Positions 51,548 to 58,428 of a stretch of 64,000 nucleotides of DNA are shown piece after piece. The notes under the pieces were generated by a model that was not told the DNA's origin, did not search any database, and saw only the letters and a list, made by a program, of their open reading frames with translations. Each line of letters begins with the position of its first letter. The stretch's first letter is position 1. Both the position numbers and the translations under genes were made by a program. The stretch is taken from positions 1 through 64,000 of the forward strand of contig JBIISC010000003.1 in assembly GCA_044341215.1 (NCBI GenBank). Direction: 5' to 3'. This stretch comes from JAFMIT01 sp044341215. Lineage in GTDB: Bacteria > Actinomycetota > Actinomycetes > S36-B12 > UBA5976.

Positions 51548-51688
51548 GCTTTATTCGTGCCATTAAGCGCTCTCAGCCTGCCCTTAAATACTCTCAAAGT
51601 GCTTGCAAAATCAAGCGCCTATCTGCAATTTTGTGAGTAAAAAAGTGACACGATTGCTAACCTACGGTTGCGTAGGTTTCTAGGTAAT

Positions 51689-53155
51689 ATGCCGCCTATG
51701 ACTTTTGCAACCACCCCAGAATTGGTCTCACCCATTAGTGGGCGCACCCCGAGAATCATTCAAGGCGGAATGGGCGTAGCGGTTTCTTCTTACGAACTTG
51801 CAAACGCTGTTGCTCAAACTGGTGAAATGGGAGTCGTATCTGGCACCGCACTAGATGTTGTGCTCGCGCGTCGACTTCAAAATGGAGACTTCAATGGCGA
51901 CATCCGTCGCGCTCTTGCAGCTTTCCCAGATCAAGAGATGGCGCAAAATATTCAAAAAACTTTCTACCGTGAAAACGGAAGAGCAGATAAACCAACATAT
52001 CGTCCTGCTACAAAACTTTCATTAGTTCCTGCTAAAAAAACCTGGGAACTGCTTGCGGTTTCGGCATTCGTTGAAGTTTGGTTGGCTAAAGAAGGTCATG
52101 AAGGACTTGTCGGTATTAACCTTCTTGAAAAAATTCAACTTTCTACACTTGGCACTTTGTACGGAGCGATGCTTGCCGGCGTCGATGCAGTATTGATGGG
52201 CGCTGGCATTCCAGCTGAAATTCCTGGCGCACTCAACAAGTTTCAAAATAACGAAGAAGCCGCACTTGATATCGACGTTGCAGGTTCAACCATTAATTAC
52301 AAAATGACTTTTGATCCAAAAACTTTAGGTCCAATCTTGCCAGCACCTTTGAAACGACCATTTTTTATCGCTATCATCACAACTCACGTTCTAGCTATGC
52401 ACTTGTCGAAAAATCCTGCAACCAAACCTGACGGATTCGTTGTTGAAAGACCGGATGCTGGCGGACACAACGCACCACCGCGTGGCAGAGTTGAATACAA
52501 CGAAGAAGGCGAACCGATTTACGGTGCCCGAGATGAAGTAGATTACGAAAAACTTCGCGCAGTTGGACTTCCGTTTTGGATGGCCGGTGGATATTCGGTG
52601 CCTGAAAAACTTTTAGAGGCAAAAGACATCGGAGCTTGCGGCATCCAAGTTGGTTCACTATTTGCAGCTTCAAATGAGTCTGGAATTTTGCGAGAACTTA
52701 AAGATGAGTTACTAGCCGACCTACTTGACTCGGAATTCAAAGTTAAGACTGATGCAAAAGCATCTCCAACAGGCTTCCCTTTCAAGGTTGCTGCTGTTCA
52801 AAACACTATTGCTAAGCAAGAAGTTTATGAAGCTCGTCCTCGACTATGCGATCTTGGATATTTGCGTGAACCATTCGAACGCGAACCAAACACACTAAGT
52901 TACCGCTGCTCGGCTGAACCAGTGGATGCATTCCTCGACAAGGGCGGCGACATAAGCGAAACAGTCGGACGTAAATGCCTTTGCAATGGACTTCTTTCAA
53001 CCGTGGGTATGGGACAGATTCGCCCAGATGGTTATGAAGAACCAGTTCTTGTTACCTTTGGTAGCGACTTGAAAGGCCCGCGTGAACTTATCAAGATTCA
53101 CCCAAAGGGTTGGTCGGTTCAAAATGTGGTTGATTTCTTAAGTTCAAAAGCTTAA
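51689..53155 (+). CDS. Nitronate monooxygenase-like FMN protein (2-nitropropane dioxygenase family)
   Basis: A 488 aa TIM-barrel flavoprotein: RIIQGGMGVAVSSYELANAV opening, LMGAGIPAEIPG, FVVERPDAGGHNAPPRG with the family His/Gly loop, and PFWMAGGYSVPEKLLEAK / GACGIQVGSLFAAS as the phosphate-binding end. A C-terminal extension of about 100 residues holds RCSAEP and RKCLCNGLLST, so it is longer than ordinary nitronate monooxygenases; the extension resembles that of PfaD-related forms. Candidate starts are 51668, 51689 and 51698; ATG 51689 has CTAGGT just upstream. TAACCT at 51658 is a likely -10. The substrate is unknown. Confidence 0.8.
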   Translation: MPPMTFATTPELVSPISGRTPRIIQGGMGVAVSSYELANAVAQTGEMGVVSGTALDVVLARRLQNGDFNGDIRRALAAFPDQEMAQNIQKTFYRENGRADKPTYRPATKLSLVPAKKTWELLAVSAFVEVWLAKEGHEGLVGINLLEKIQLSTLGTLYGAMLAGVDAVLMGAGIPAEIPGALNKFQNNEEAALDIDVAGSTINYKMTFDPKTLGPILPAPLKRPFFIAIITTHVLAMHLSKNPATKPDGFVVERPDAGGHNAPPRGRVEYNEEGEPIYGARDEVDYEKLRAVGLPFWMAGGYSVPEKLLEAKDIGACGIQVGSLFAASNESGILRELKDELLADLLDSEFKVKTDAKASPTGFPFKVAAVQNTIAKQEVYEARPRLCDLGYLREPFEREPNTLSYRCSAEPVDAFLDKGGDISETVGRKCLCNGLLSTVGMGQIRPDGYEEPVLVTFGSDLKGPRELIKIHPKGWSVQNVVDFLSSKA

Positions 53156-53173
53156 GGGTTTAAAAGCTTAAGG
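53142..53173. repeat. 16-base tandem duplication across two convergent stop codons
   Basis: GTTCAAAAGCTTAAGG (53142-53157) and GTTTAAAAGCTTAAGG (53158-53173), 15 of 16 identical. The first contains the stop of the nitronate monooxygenase-like gene; the second supplies the minus-strand stop of the HAD gene. Confidence 0.85.
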
Positions 53174-54010
53174 ACGATTCAAGTGTTCGAGCGCTGCTTG
53201 GACTACATGCGCTACCCCGCCATCGTCATTTGACGGCACAATTAAATCTGCTACATCGTGCACATGCGGATGAGCATTTTCAACTGCAAATGAAAAACCT
53301 GCCCAGCCCAACATTTCAATATCGTTGAACAAATCTCCAACTGCAAAAACATCTTCCTGAGCAATTCCTTGCATCTCGGCAATTTCCGCCACCCCGGTGG
53401 CTTTAGAAATGCCTCGGTTGCAAATGTCTATGAAAGTTTTGTCCGAATGTATTCGCACACATGTTACTTCTGGTAAAAATTCCTTTACGTCCTTATAAGT
53501 TGAGTCAGTCGTGCCATCCGCGTCTATGTAGACACTGAGTTTCACAATGCCACCAGCATTAATCTCGGTTGAAATATCGTCTACAAAGTTTGCGCCATCA
53601 AGCGCCCAGGCCCAAGGCGCTTCAAAGCCGGTTTCGGCAATAATCTTGTAAGAACTGCTTATTGGCCCAACTTCAACTCTGTCAAATAGAAATTTTGCCC
53701 CAGCAAATTCTGAACGAAGTTTTGCAATAACTGTCTTGAGCAAATCTTCACTCATTGGATGAGTTCGAACAACGGTCTGAGTTGCCAAATCAACTAAGGA
53801 ACTTCCATCATTGCATACCGCAAACCAGTGATGGCCAACCATTTGCGCTACTGGCAAAATATCGATTGGCGAACGGCCAGTTGCGAATACCACTGGAATT
53901 CCAGCGGCAATTGCTTGATGAACTGCGGAAATAGCATCTGGATGCGGGGCTTGTGAACCTGTAGTTAGAAGAGTTCCATCGAGATCAGTCGCAATTAAAG
54001 GCCTAGGCAC
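53168..54010 (-). CDS. HAD-superfamily hydrolase (Cof-type)
   Basis: A 280 aa cytosolic phosphatase: motif I ATDLDGTLLT at the N-terminus, motif II VVFATGRSP, a C2B cap, and motif IV AVGDLFNDIEMLGWAG with the acidic pair. Cof-type HADs dephosphorylate sugar or cofactor phosphates; the substrate is unknown. I start at GTG 54008-54010 because VPRPLIATDLDGT is the usual beginning; the frame to 54088 overlaps the divergent GNAT gene. The stop lies in a tandem duplication. Confidence 0.85.
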   Translation of the reverse strand: MPRPLIATDLDGTLLTTGSQAPHPDAISAVHQAIAAGIPVVFATGRSPIDILPVAQMVGHHWFAVCNDGSSLVDLATQTVVRTHPMSEDLLKTVIAKLRSEFAGAKFLFDRVEVGPISSSYKIIAETGFEAPWAWALDGANFVDDISTEINAGGIVKLSVYIDADGTTDSTYKDVKEFLPEVTCVRIHSDKTFIDICNRGISKATGVAEIAEMQGIAQEDVFAVGDLFNDIEMLGWAGFSFAVENAHPHVHDVADLIVPSNDDGGVAHVVQAALEHLNRP

Positions 54011-54025
54011 GGCGTGAGTGTGCCA

Positions 54026-54031
54026 TAGCCT
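54026..54031 (+). promoter_or_regulatory. -10 box of leaderless GNAT promoter
   Basis: TAGCCT, TGGGAC, then ATG 54038: spacing 6. Confidence 0.55.
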
Positions 54032-54037
54032 TGGGAC

Positions 54038-54526
54038 ATGCGTAATCAACCTACTGGCGGTTCTCTTTTTAGACCAGCGGTAGAACACGTGTCATCATTT
54101 AGAGATCTACTACACGATGAAGCCCTACGGGGTCAGGCCAAAGAATGGGACCTACCATTTGATACACCTGAATTAATCTTGCATAAACACATTGCATCTC
54201 TAGACCACACCCATTATTGGTGGATTGATGCAGGAGTTGTTGTGGGTCGAATTCGCTTACGAGATATTGCGGAAAGTGATTTCTACCAAACCCATGGTGA
54301 TGTTGGATATGAAGTTCGCCCTACCCATCAAGGCCGGGGATATGCAACCCAAATGCTCAAAGATCTTCTAACTAGAGCCCGAGAAGTTGAACGCACTCAC
54401 CTACTAATCACTTGCCGCACAAGTAATCAACCTTCGCGCAAAGTTATTGAGAAATGTGGTGGAGTTTTGCGCGACCTTTACCAAGATGATTTCCTGCGCT
54501 ATGACTTTGAACTTGATAGCAAGTAA
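54038..54526 (+). CDS. GNAT-family N-acetyltransferase
   Basis: A 162 aa GNAT: the acetyl-CoA loop GYEVRPTHQGRGYATQML (V-x-P-x-x-Q-G-x-G pattern), then HLLITCRTSNQPSRKVIEKCGG and YDFELDSK at the end. It resembles the YjbM/RimJ-like group that acts on small molecules or protein N-termini; the substrate is unknown. Leaderless promoter. Its 3' end is duplicated in tandem after the stop. Confidence 0.85.
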   Translation: MRNQPTGGSLFRPAVEHVSSFRDLLHDEALRGQAKEWDLPFDTPELILHKHIASLDHTHYWWIDAGVVVGRIRLRDIAESDFYQTHGDVGYEVRPTHQGRGYATQMLKDLLTRAREVERTHLLITCRTSNQPSRKVIEKCGGVLRDLYQDDFLRYDFELDSK

Positions 54527-54555
54527 ATACTTTCAACTTGATAGCTAATAAGCCA
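54506..54555. repeat. 25-base imperfect tandem duplication of the GNAT gene end
   Basis: TTTGAACTTGATAGCAAGTAA (54506-) is followed by TTTCAACTTGATAGCTAATAA (54531-). The copy includes the stop codon and places a second in-frame-like TAA just before the convergent DUF4287 gene end. Confidence 0.75.
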
Positions 54556-54557
54556 AC

Positions 54558-54770
54558 TTACAAGTAGTTTTCTTTCCGAAACACCGCAACGATTGCATTT
54601 GCATGTCCATGACCGATTTCAAACTCTGTTTTGAGATGGGCTACTTGTTCCATGTGGGTAGGTTTTGAAACTTTCTCCAGTTCCTTCATCCAAAACTCAA
54701 TTGGCTTGCCATATTTCTTTTCAATTGATGGGAAATACGAAGCTGGGCCAGTTATTTTCTTTTCTACCAT
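54558..54770 (-). CDS. DUF4287 small protein
   Basis: A 70 aa protein matching the compact DUF4287 pattern: SYFPSIEKKYGKPIEFWM, HMEQVAHLKTEFEIGHGHANAIVA. The GHGHANA motif is well conserved in the family. No signal or membrane helix. TATATT lies 6 bases before the ATG (54768-54770), so it is probably a leaderless monocistronic gene. Function unknown. Confidence 0.88.
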   Translation of the reverse strand: MVEKKITGPASYFPSIEKKYGKPIEFWMKELEKVSKPTHMEQVAHLKTEFEIGHGHANAIVAVFRKENYL

Positions 54771-54776
54771 AGGAGA

Positions 54777-54782
54777 AATATA
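54777..54782 (-). promoter_or_regulatory. -10 box of leaderless DUF4287 promoter
   Basis: TATATT on the minus strand, 6 bases from the ATG. Confidence 0.6.
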
Positions 54783-54819
54783 GGTAATTGCTCCAGTTGG
54801 TTGCTAGTGATCACAAAAT

Positions 54820-54850
54820 GGGCAAAAATCGGGACTTTTGCCCTTATTCT
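54820..54850 (+). terminator. Hairpin with T-rich tail between divergent genes
   Basis: GGGCAAAA (54820-54827) pairs with TTTTGCCC (54836-54843), loop 8, followed by TTATTCTTTT. It looks like a rho-independent terminator, yet no plus-strand gene lies upstream; it sits just before the promoter of the next gene, so it could be an operator instead. Confidence 0.5.
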
Positions 54851-54868
54851 TTTGCGTGTCAGAGTCCT

Positions 54869-54874
54869 TAGGTT
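54869..54874 (+). promoter_or_regulatory. -10 box of leaderless membrane-protein promoter
   Basis: TAGGTT, TAAGCC, then ATG 54881: spacing 6. Confidence 0.55.
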
Positions 54875-54880
54875 TAAGCC

Positions 54881-55456
54881 ATGAACAGAAAAACATTAGA
54901 CAAAATGGTTAGTTACCTAGGTCTTGCACTTGCAGGCCTTTTAGTAGTTGCAGGATATTTGGCCCAAACTGGCTACTCCTTCGCAAACACCTCAGTTAAT
55001 GAACAGCTTGTTGAACAAAACATTGACTTTCCTGCTTCCGATTTCGCACCAGTTGCGGGCGAAGGTGGATTCACCCAGGCAGACGTTGATGCTCTAGCAC
55101 CATTTATTGGTACCAAATTGTCAAGTGGCGATGGCGCAAAAGCCTACGCAGACCATTACATCAAAGTACATATGAATGGCATTGGTGGCGGCAAGACTTA
55201 TTCTGAAATCAGTGGCGAATACCGAACAGCACTCGCAACTGCTCCGACTGCACCAGAGACAACAGCTTTGGGTGAACAACGCATGACAATGTTCATGGGT
55301 GACACTCTTCGCGGCCTTCTACTTGAGGCATATGCTTTTTGGACCATCGGACAGATCGCCCTCATCGCTTCATACGCCTGCTACTTGGGTGCAGTAGTGA
55401 TGTTCGCCTTAGCTTTGTTTGGCTTCCGCCACGCAAAGGCAGTTGAAGCTGCATAG
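54881..55456 (+). CDS. Conserved actinobacterial two-helix membrane protein
   Basis: A 191 aa protein with an N-terminal helix (YLGLALAGLLVVAGYLAQTGYSF), an outward domain of about 110 residues (ADVDALAPFIGTKLSSGDGAKAYADHYIKVH, GGGKTYSEISGEYR) and a C-terminal helical pair (FWTIGQIALIASYACYLGAVVMFALALFGF). Similar proteins in other actinobacteria are sometimes mislabelled aromatic ring-opening dioxygenase LigA; nothing here supports such activity. Leaderless promoter, own terminator. Function unknown. Confidence 0.75.
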   Translation: MNRKTLDKMVSYLGLALAGLLVVAGYLAQTGYSFANTSVNEQLVEQNIDFPASDFAPVAGEGGFTQADVDALAPFIGTKLSSGDGAKAYADHYIKVHMNGIGGGKTYSEISGEYRTALATAPTAPETTALGEQRMTMFMGDTLRGLLLEAYAFWTIGQIALIASYACYLGAVVMFALALFGFRHAKAVEAA

Positions 55457-55473
55457 CAATACCTCTCCCCTAT

Positions 55474-55514
55474 GAGTGAGGGTCGCAGTTAATGCGACCC
55501 TCACTCTACTTTTA
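55474..55514 (+). terminator. Rho-independent terminator after the membrane-protein gene
   Basis: GAGTGAGGGTCGCA (55474-55487) pairs perfectly over 14 bases with 55493-55506, loop 5 bases, followed by TACTTTTAG. Confidence 0.85.
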
Positions 55515-55525
55515 GTTGCACCCGC

Positions 55526-55531
55526 TAACCT
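55526..55531 (+). promoter_or_regulatory. -10 box of leaderless MFS promoter
   Basis: TAACCT with 7 bases (TGGGCAA) to ATG 55539. Confidence 0.6.
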
Positions 55532-55538
55532 TGGGCAA

Positions 55539-56744
55539 ATGCAGGAATATAGAGATTTGCTACGTCTTCCAGGTGCACTTCGCCTGATGCTTTCATCTCT
55601 ACCTCCGCGCACCGCGTATGGAATGGTTGGGTTAGCACTCTTTTTCCACATTCTCGATATCACAAATAGCCTTTCATCCGCTGGTTTTGTGATTGGGGCC
55701 CAAACTCTGGTTTCATCATTAACTGCTGGTTTTCGTGGACATGCAATTGATCGATGGGGACAAACCAAGCCGCTACTTATTTTGGTTCCGCTTTATACAA
55801 TTTCTACAATTGCGTTGGCATATTTTGCGACCGATTTGCTAAGCTCAATATTGCTAGCCATGGTGATGGGGCTGGTATCTCCACCAATCAATTTGAGTAT
55901 GCGACCACTTTGGGTCTTAGTTGCAGGGCAAGAAAGAATTCGTACTGCATACGCACTTGATTCAACAATTTTGAATGTGACAAGTCTGATCGGCCCAGCA
56001 ATTGGCACTTGGTTGGCATTGCATTTCTCTGGTCGAGTCGCATTAACCACAACCGCAATCTTGATGTTGGCCGGCGGGACTTTGCTTTTATCAAATCCGA
56101 TCTCCAAACGCTGGGTTCCAGAAGAAAAAGTTGAAGGCGAAAAAGGAATCTTTAGATCGCCCGCTATGCGAGTTCTAGCCATGGAAGCGGTACTGATCGG
56201 TTTGGGATATGGGCTACTCGATGTTGCGGTCCCTGCGCGTGCGACGATTCAAGATCTAGCTGGTTGGGCAGCACCTTCACTCGCGGCAGTTGCATTGGGT
56301 GGAATTTTGGGAGGCTTGTATGCCGGTTCGAGGCTTAAACATCTGGTTCCTCTACGCGGTCTATATAAAACTCAATACGCATTTTCAATAATTGCATTAC
56401 CGCTTTTCTTAATGCCAGCAGGTTTGCCCACAACAACTTTGATGTTTGTTATCGGATTACCTCTCGGAGCTGCTCAAGTTTTCTATCTCGAGGTAGTCGA
56501 CATCGTTCGTCCCCGAGGTGCTGCAGTTGCTTCGCTTGGTTCTATCTGGTTCATAGAAGGTTCCGCAGCGGCCCTTGGCAATTCTTTATCTGGCATCGTT
56601 GCCGAAAATTCTCGTGAATACGGACCTTCCTATGCGCTTATCATTAGCAGCACACTATTTATATTGTCAGCATTTACTTTACATAGGTCGGCAAAGGGTT
56701 CTCTAAAACCCGCTATGAGCCATGTTAGAGAAACGGCAGATTAG
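55539..56744 (+). CDS. Major facilitator superfamily transporter
   Basis: A 401 aa protein with about twelve helices. The first loop motif region RGHAIDRWGQTKPLLI (A-motif-like GxxxDRxGxRxxL) and the later GGLYAGSRLKHLVPLRGLY repeat are typical of MFS drug or metabolite exporters. I use ATG 55539 because the earlier ATG at 55476 lies in the preceding terminator and TAACCT precedes 55539. It overlaps the convergent htpX gene by 4 bases. The substrate is unknown. Confidence 0.85.
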   Translation: MQEYRDLLRLPGALRLMLSSLPPRTAYGMVGLALFFHILDITNSLSSAGFVIGAQTLVSSLTAGFRGHAIDRWGQTKPLLILVPLYTISTIALAYFATDLLSSILLAMVMGLVSPPINLSMRPLWVLVAGQERIRTAYALDSTILNVTSLIGPAIGTWLALHFSGRVALTTTAILMLAGGTLLLSNPISKRWVPEEKVEGEKGIFRSPAMRVLAMEAVLIGLGYGLLDVAVPARATIQDLAGWAAPSLAAVALGGILGGLYAGSRLKHLVPLRGLYKTQYAFSIIALPLFLMPAGLPTTTLMFVIGLPLGAAQVFYLEVVDIVRPRGAAVASLGSIWFIEGSAAALGNSLSGIVAENSREYGPSYALIISSTLFILSAFTLHRSAKGSLKPAMSHVRETAD

Positions 56745-57649
56745 TTGTCGTAAGTTCCGGACTCAATAGCTTTAAGCGATGCAATTCTTTCGCTAAGTGG
56801 TGGATGGGTTGCAAACAATTTGCTAGTAAACGAAGAATCCAATGGTGATTCAATCCAAACATGCGCAACCGATGTAGAACGCTGGCGAACAACTGTTGAG
56901 TCTTTTTCTAGCTGCTCTAATGCGCGGCGAAGGCCGGCAGGATTTCTAGTGAATTCCACTCCAGTGGCATCAGCTAATGATTCACGATTTCGCGAAATTG
57001 CACTACGCAAAAGCATTGCTGCAAGTGGAGCCAAAATGATGACAATCACAACACCGATAAGGGCAATTGGGTTTGCATTACGGTCACGATCTCTGCCGCC
57101 ACCAAACCAAAGAATTCGGCTAACCATGTCACTCATGAGTGCAATTGCACCAGCTGTGGTTGCGGCAACGGCAGATACCAAAGTGTCTCTGTTCGCCACA
57201 TGTGCCATTTCGTGAGCGGCAACACCTTGCAACTGCTCACGGTCCATGACGCGCAATATTCCAGTTGTAAAGGCGATAACAGCATGTTCAGGGTCTCTGC
57301 CTGTGGCAAATGCATTTGGAGCATCATCTTCAACTATTGCAACTTTTGGCATTGGCATTCCGGAAGCAATCACTACTTCTTGAACAATGTTGTAAAGCTG
57401 CGGTGCATCACTTTCTTCAATCACACGTGCACCAGTCATTGTCATCACGATGCGATCGCTTGCGTAGTAAGACCACCATGTGCCGCCAACGGAAATGAGA
57501 ACGACGAATGGCACTAAACCAGTAGTCGCCACACCCATGTATAAACCAATTGCATAGACAACGAATGCAGTAAGAGATGCCATCATCGCAATCAGAATAA
57601 TTGTTTTGCGTTTGTTAGCAGCTTGCATTGCCTTAAATGAAACAGCCAT
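56741..57649 (-). CDS. htpX: M48 family zinc metalloprotease HtpX
   Basis: Membrane-bound protease for quality control of membrane proteins. It has two N-terminal helices (LIAMMASLTAFVVYAIGLYM, GLVPFVVLISVGGTWWSYYA), the zinc motif GVAAHEMAHVANRD, two further helices (IALIGVVIVIILAPLAAMLL) and the third ligand Glu in RNRESLADATGVEFT. Length is 302 aa. It follows lemA by 7 bases; htpX and lemA are frequent operon partners. Confidence 0.93.
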   Translation of the reverse strand: MAVSFKAMQAANKRKTIILIAMMASLTAFVVYAIGLYMGVATTGLVPFVVLISVGGTWWSYYASDRIVMTMTGARVIEESDAPQLYNIVQEVVIASGMPMPKVAIVEDDAPNAFATGRDPEHAVIAFTTGILRVMDREQLQGVAAHEMAHVANRDTLVSAVAATTAGAIALMSDMVSRILWFGGGRDRDRNANPIALIGVVIVIILAPLAAMLLRSAISRNRESLADATGVEFTRNPAGLRRALEQLEKDSTVVRQRSTSVAHVWIESPLDSSFTSKLFATHPPLSERIASLKAIESGTYDN

Positions 57650-57656
57650 GAATTAT

Positions 57657-58214
57657 CTAAAACTGAACTTTTGGAGCCTTGCGTGCTTCAGGGTCTTCAA
57701 TTTCGTAGAAATCACGTACTGAAACTTTTGCAAGCGGTGCAAAGAACATTCCTGGGATTGCTTGCACAGTTGAATTCAATTGATTAACTGAATCGTTGTA
57801 ATACTGTCTTGCAAATGCAACTTTATTTTCGGTGCCAGCTAATTCTTCTTGTAGTTGTGAGAAGTTAGCTGATGCCTTTAGATCAGGGTAATCCTCACTA
57901 ACAGCGAGTAAGCCGCGAAGGGCTTGGGTCAACATGCCATCAGCAGCCGATACATCCTGCACGCCTTGAGCAGCTGTTGCTTGGGCGCGAGCTGCAATTA
58001 CTTTCTCAAAGGTTTCCTTTTCGTGGGAGGCATAGCCCTTAACGGTTTCGACTAAGTTAGGAATCAAATCCGAGCGTCGTCGAAGCTGAACTTCAATCTG
58101 TGCGAATGCCTCAGAGACGCCATTGTTTAGGCGAATTAGTTTGTTGTATTGAGCAATAGTGACTAGCACTAGTACTCCAAGGATTACCAAAACTGCTATT
58201 AATAATGTATTCAT
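57657..58214 (-). CDS. lemA: LemA family protein
   Basis: A 185 aa protein with an N-terminal membrane helix (LLIAVLVILGVLVLVTIAQYN) and the helical LemA domain: RLNNGVSEAFAQIEVQLRRRSDLIPNLVE, FARQYYNDSVNQLNSTVQAIPG, FYEIEDPEARKAPKVQF. It is exposed outside the cytoplasm with the N-terminus inside. LemA is often paired with HtpX, as here; the molecular function is unclear. The 214-base gap to glnE holds an imperfect hairpin (CTCTCAG 58301-58307 / CTGAGAG 58327-58333) but no gene that I can support. Confidence 0.92.
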   Translation of the reverse strand: MNTLLIAVLVILGVLVLVTIAQYNKLIRLNNGVSEAFAQIEVQLRRRSDLIPNLVETVKGYASHEKETFEKVIAARAQATAAQGVQDVSAADGMLTQALRGLLAVSEDYPDLKASANFSQLQEELAGTENKVAFARQYYNDSVNQLNSTVQAIPGMFFAPLAKVSVRDFYEIEDPEARKAPKVQF

Positions 58215-58428
58215 GAGGCCAAGGTACTCCCAGAGCCTCGTAGCGCAACATGAATACGGCTATTGTCCTAATTCCATGCCGTGGGACAAAGGTCAAAGCA
58301 CTCTCAGCTCGCTCTTAGGGCGGACTCTGAGAGGATGCAGGCAACACATCCATTACGTGCTTAAACAGGATTTAGGGATTGAAAATTGATGCCGCTCTTA
58401 GAAATGCAGCGCGTAGTACTCGTACCAA

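Noticed and set aside
58215..58428. Possible small RNA or small gene in the lemA-glnE gap
   Set aside because: Only an imperfect hairpin and short frames without ribosome sites are visible; not enough to call a gene.
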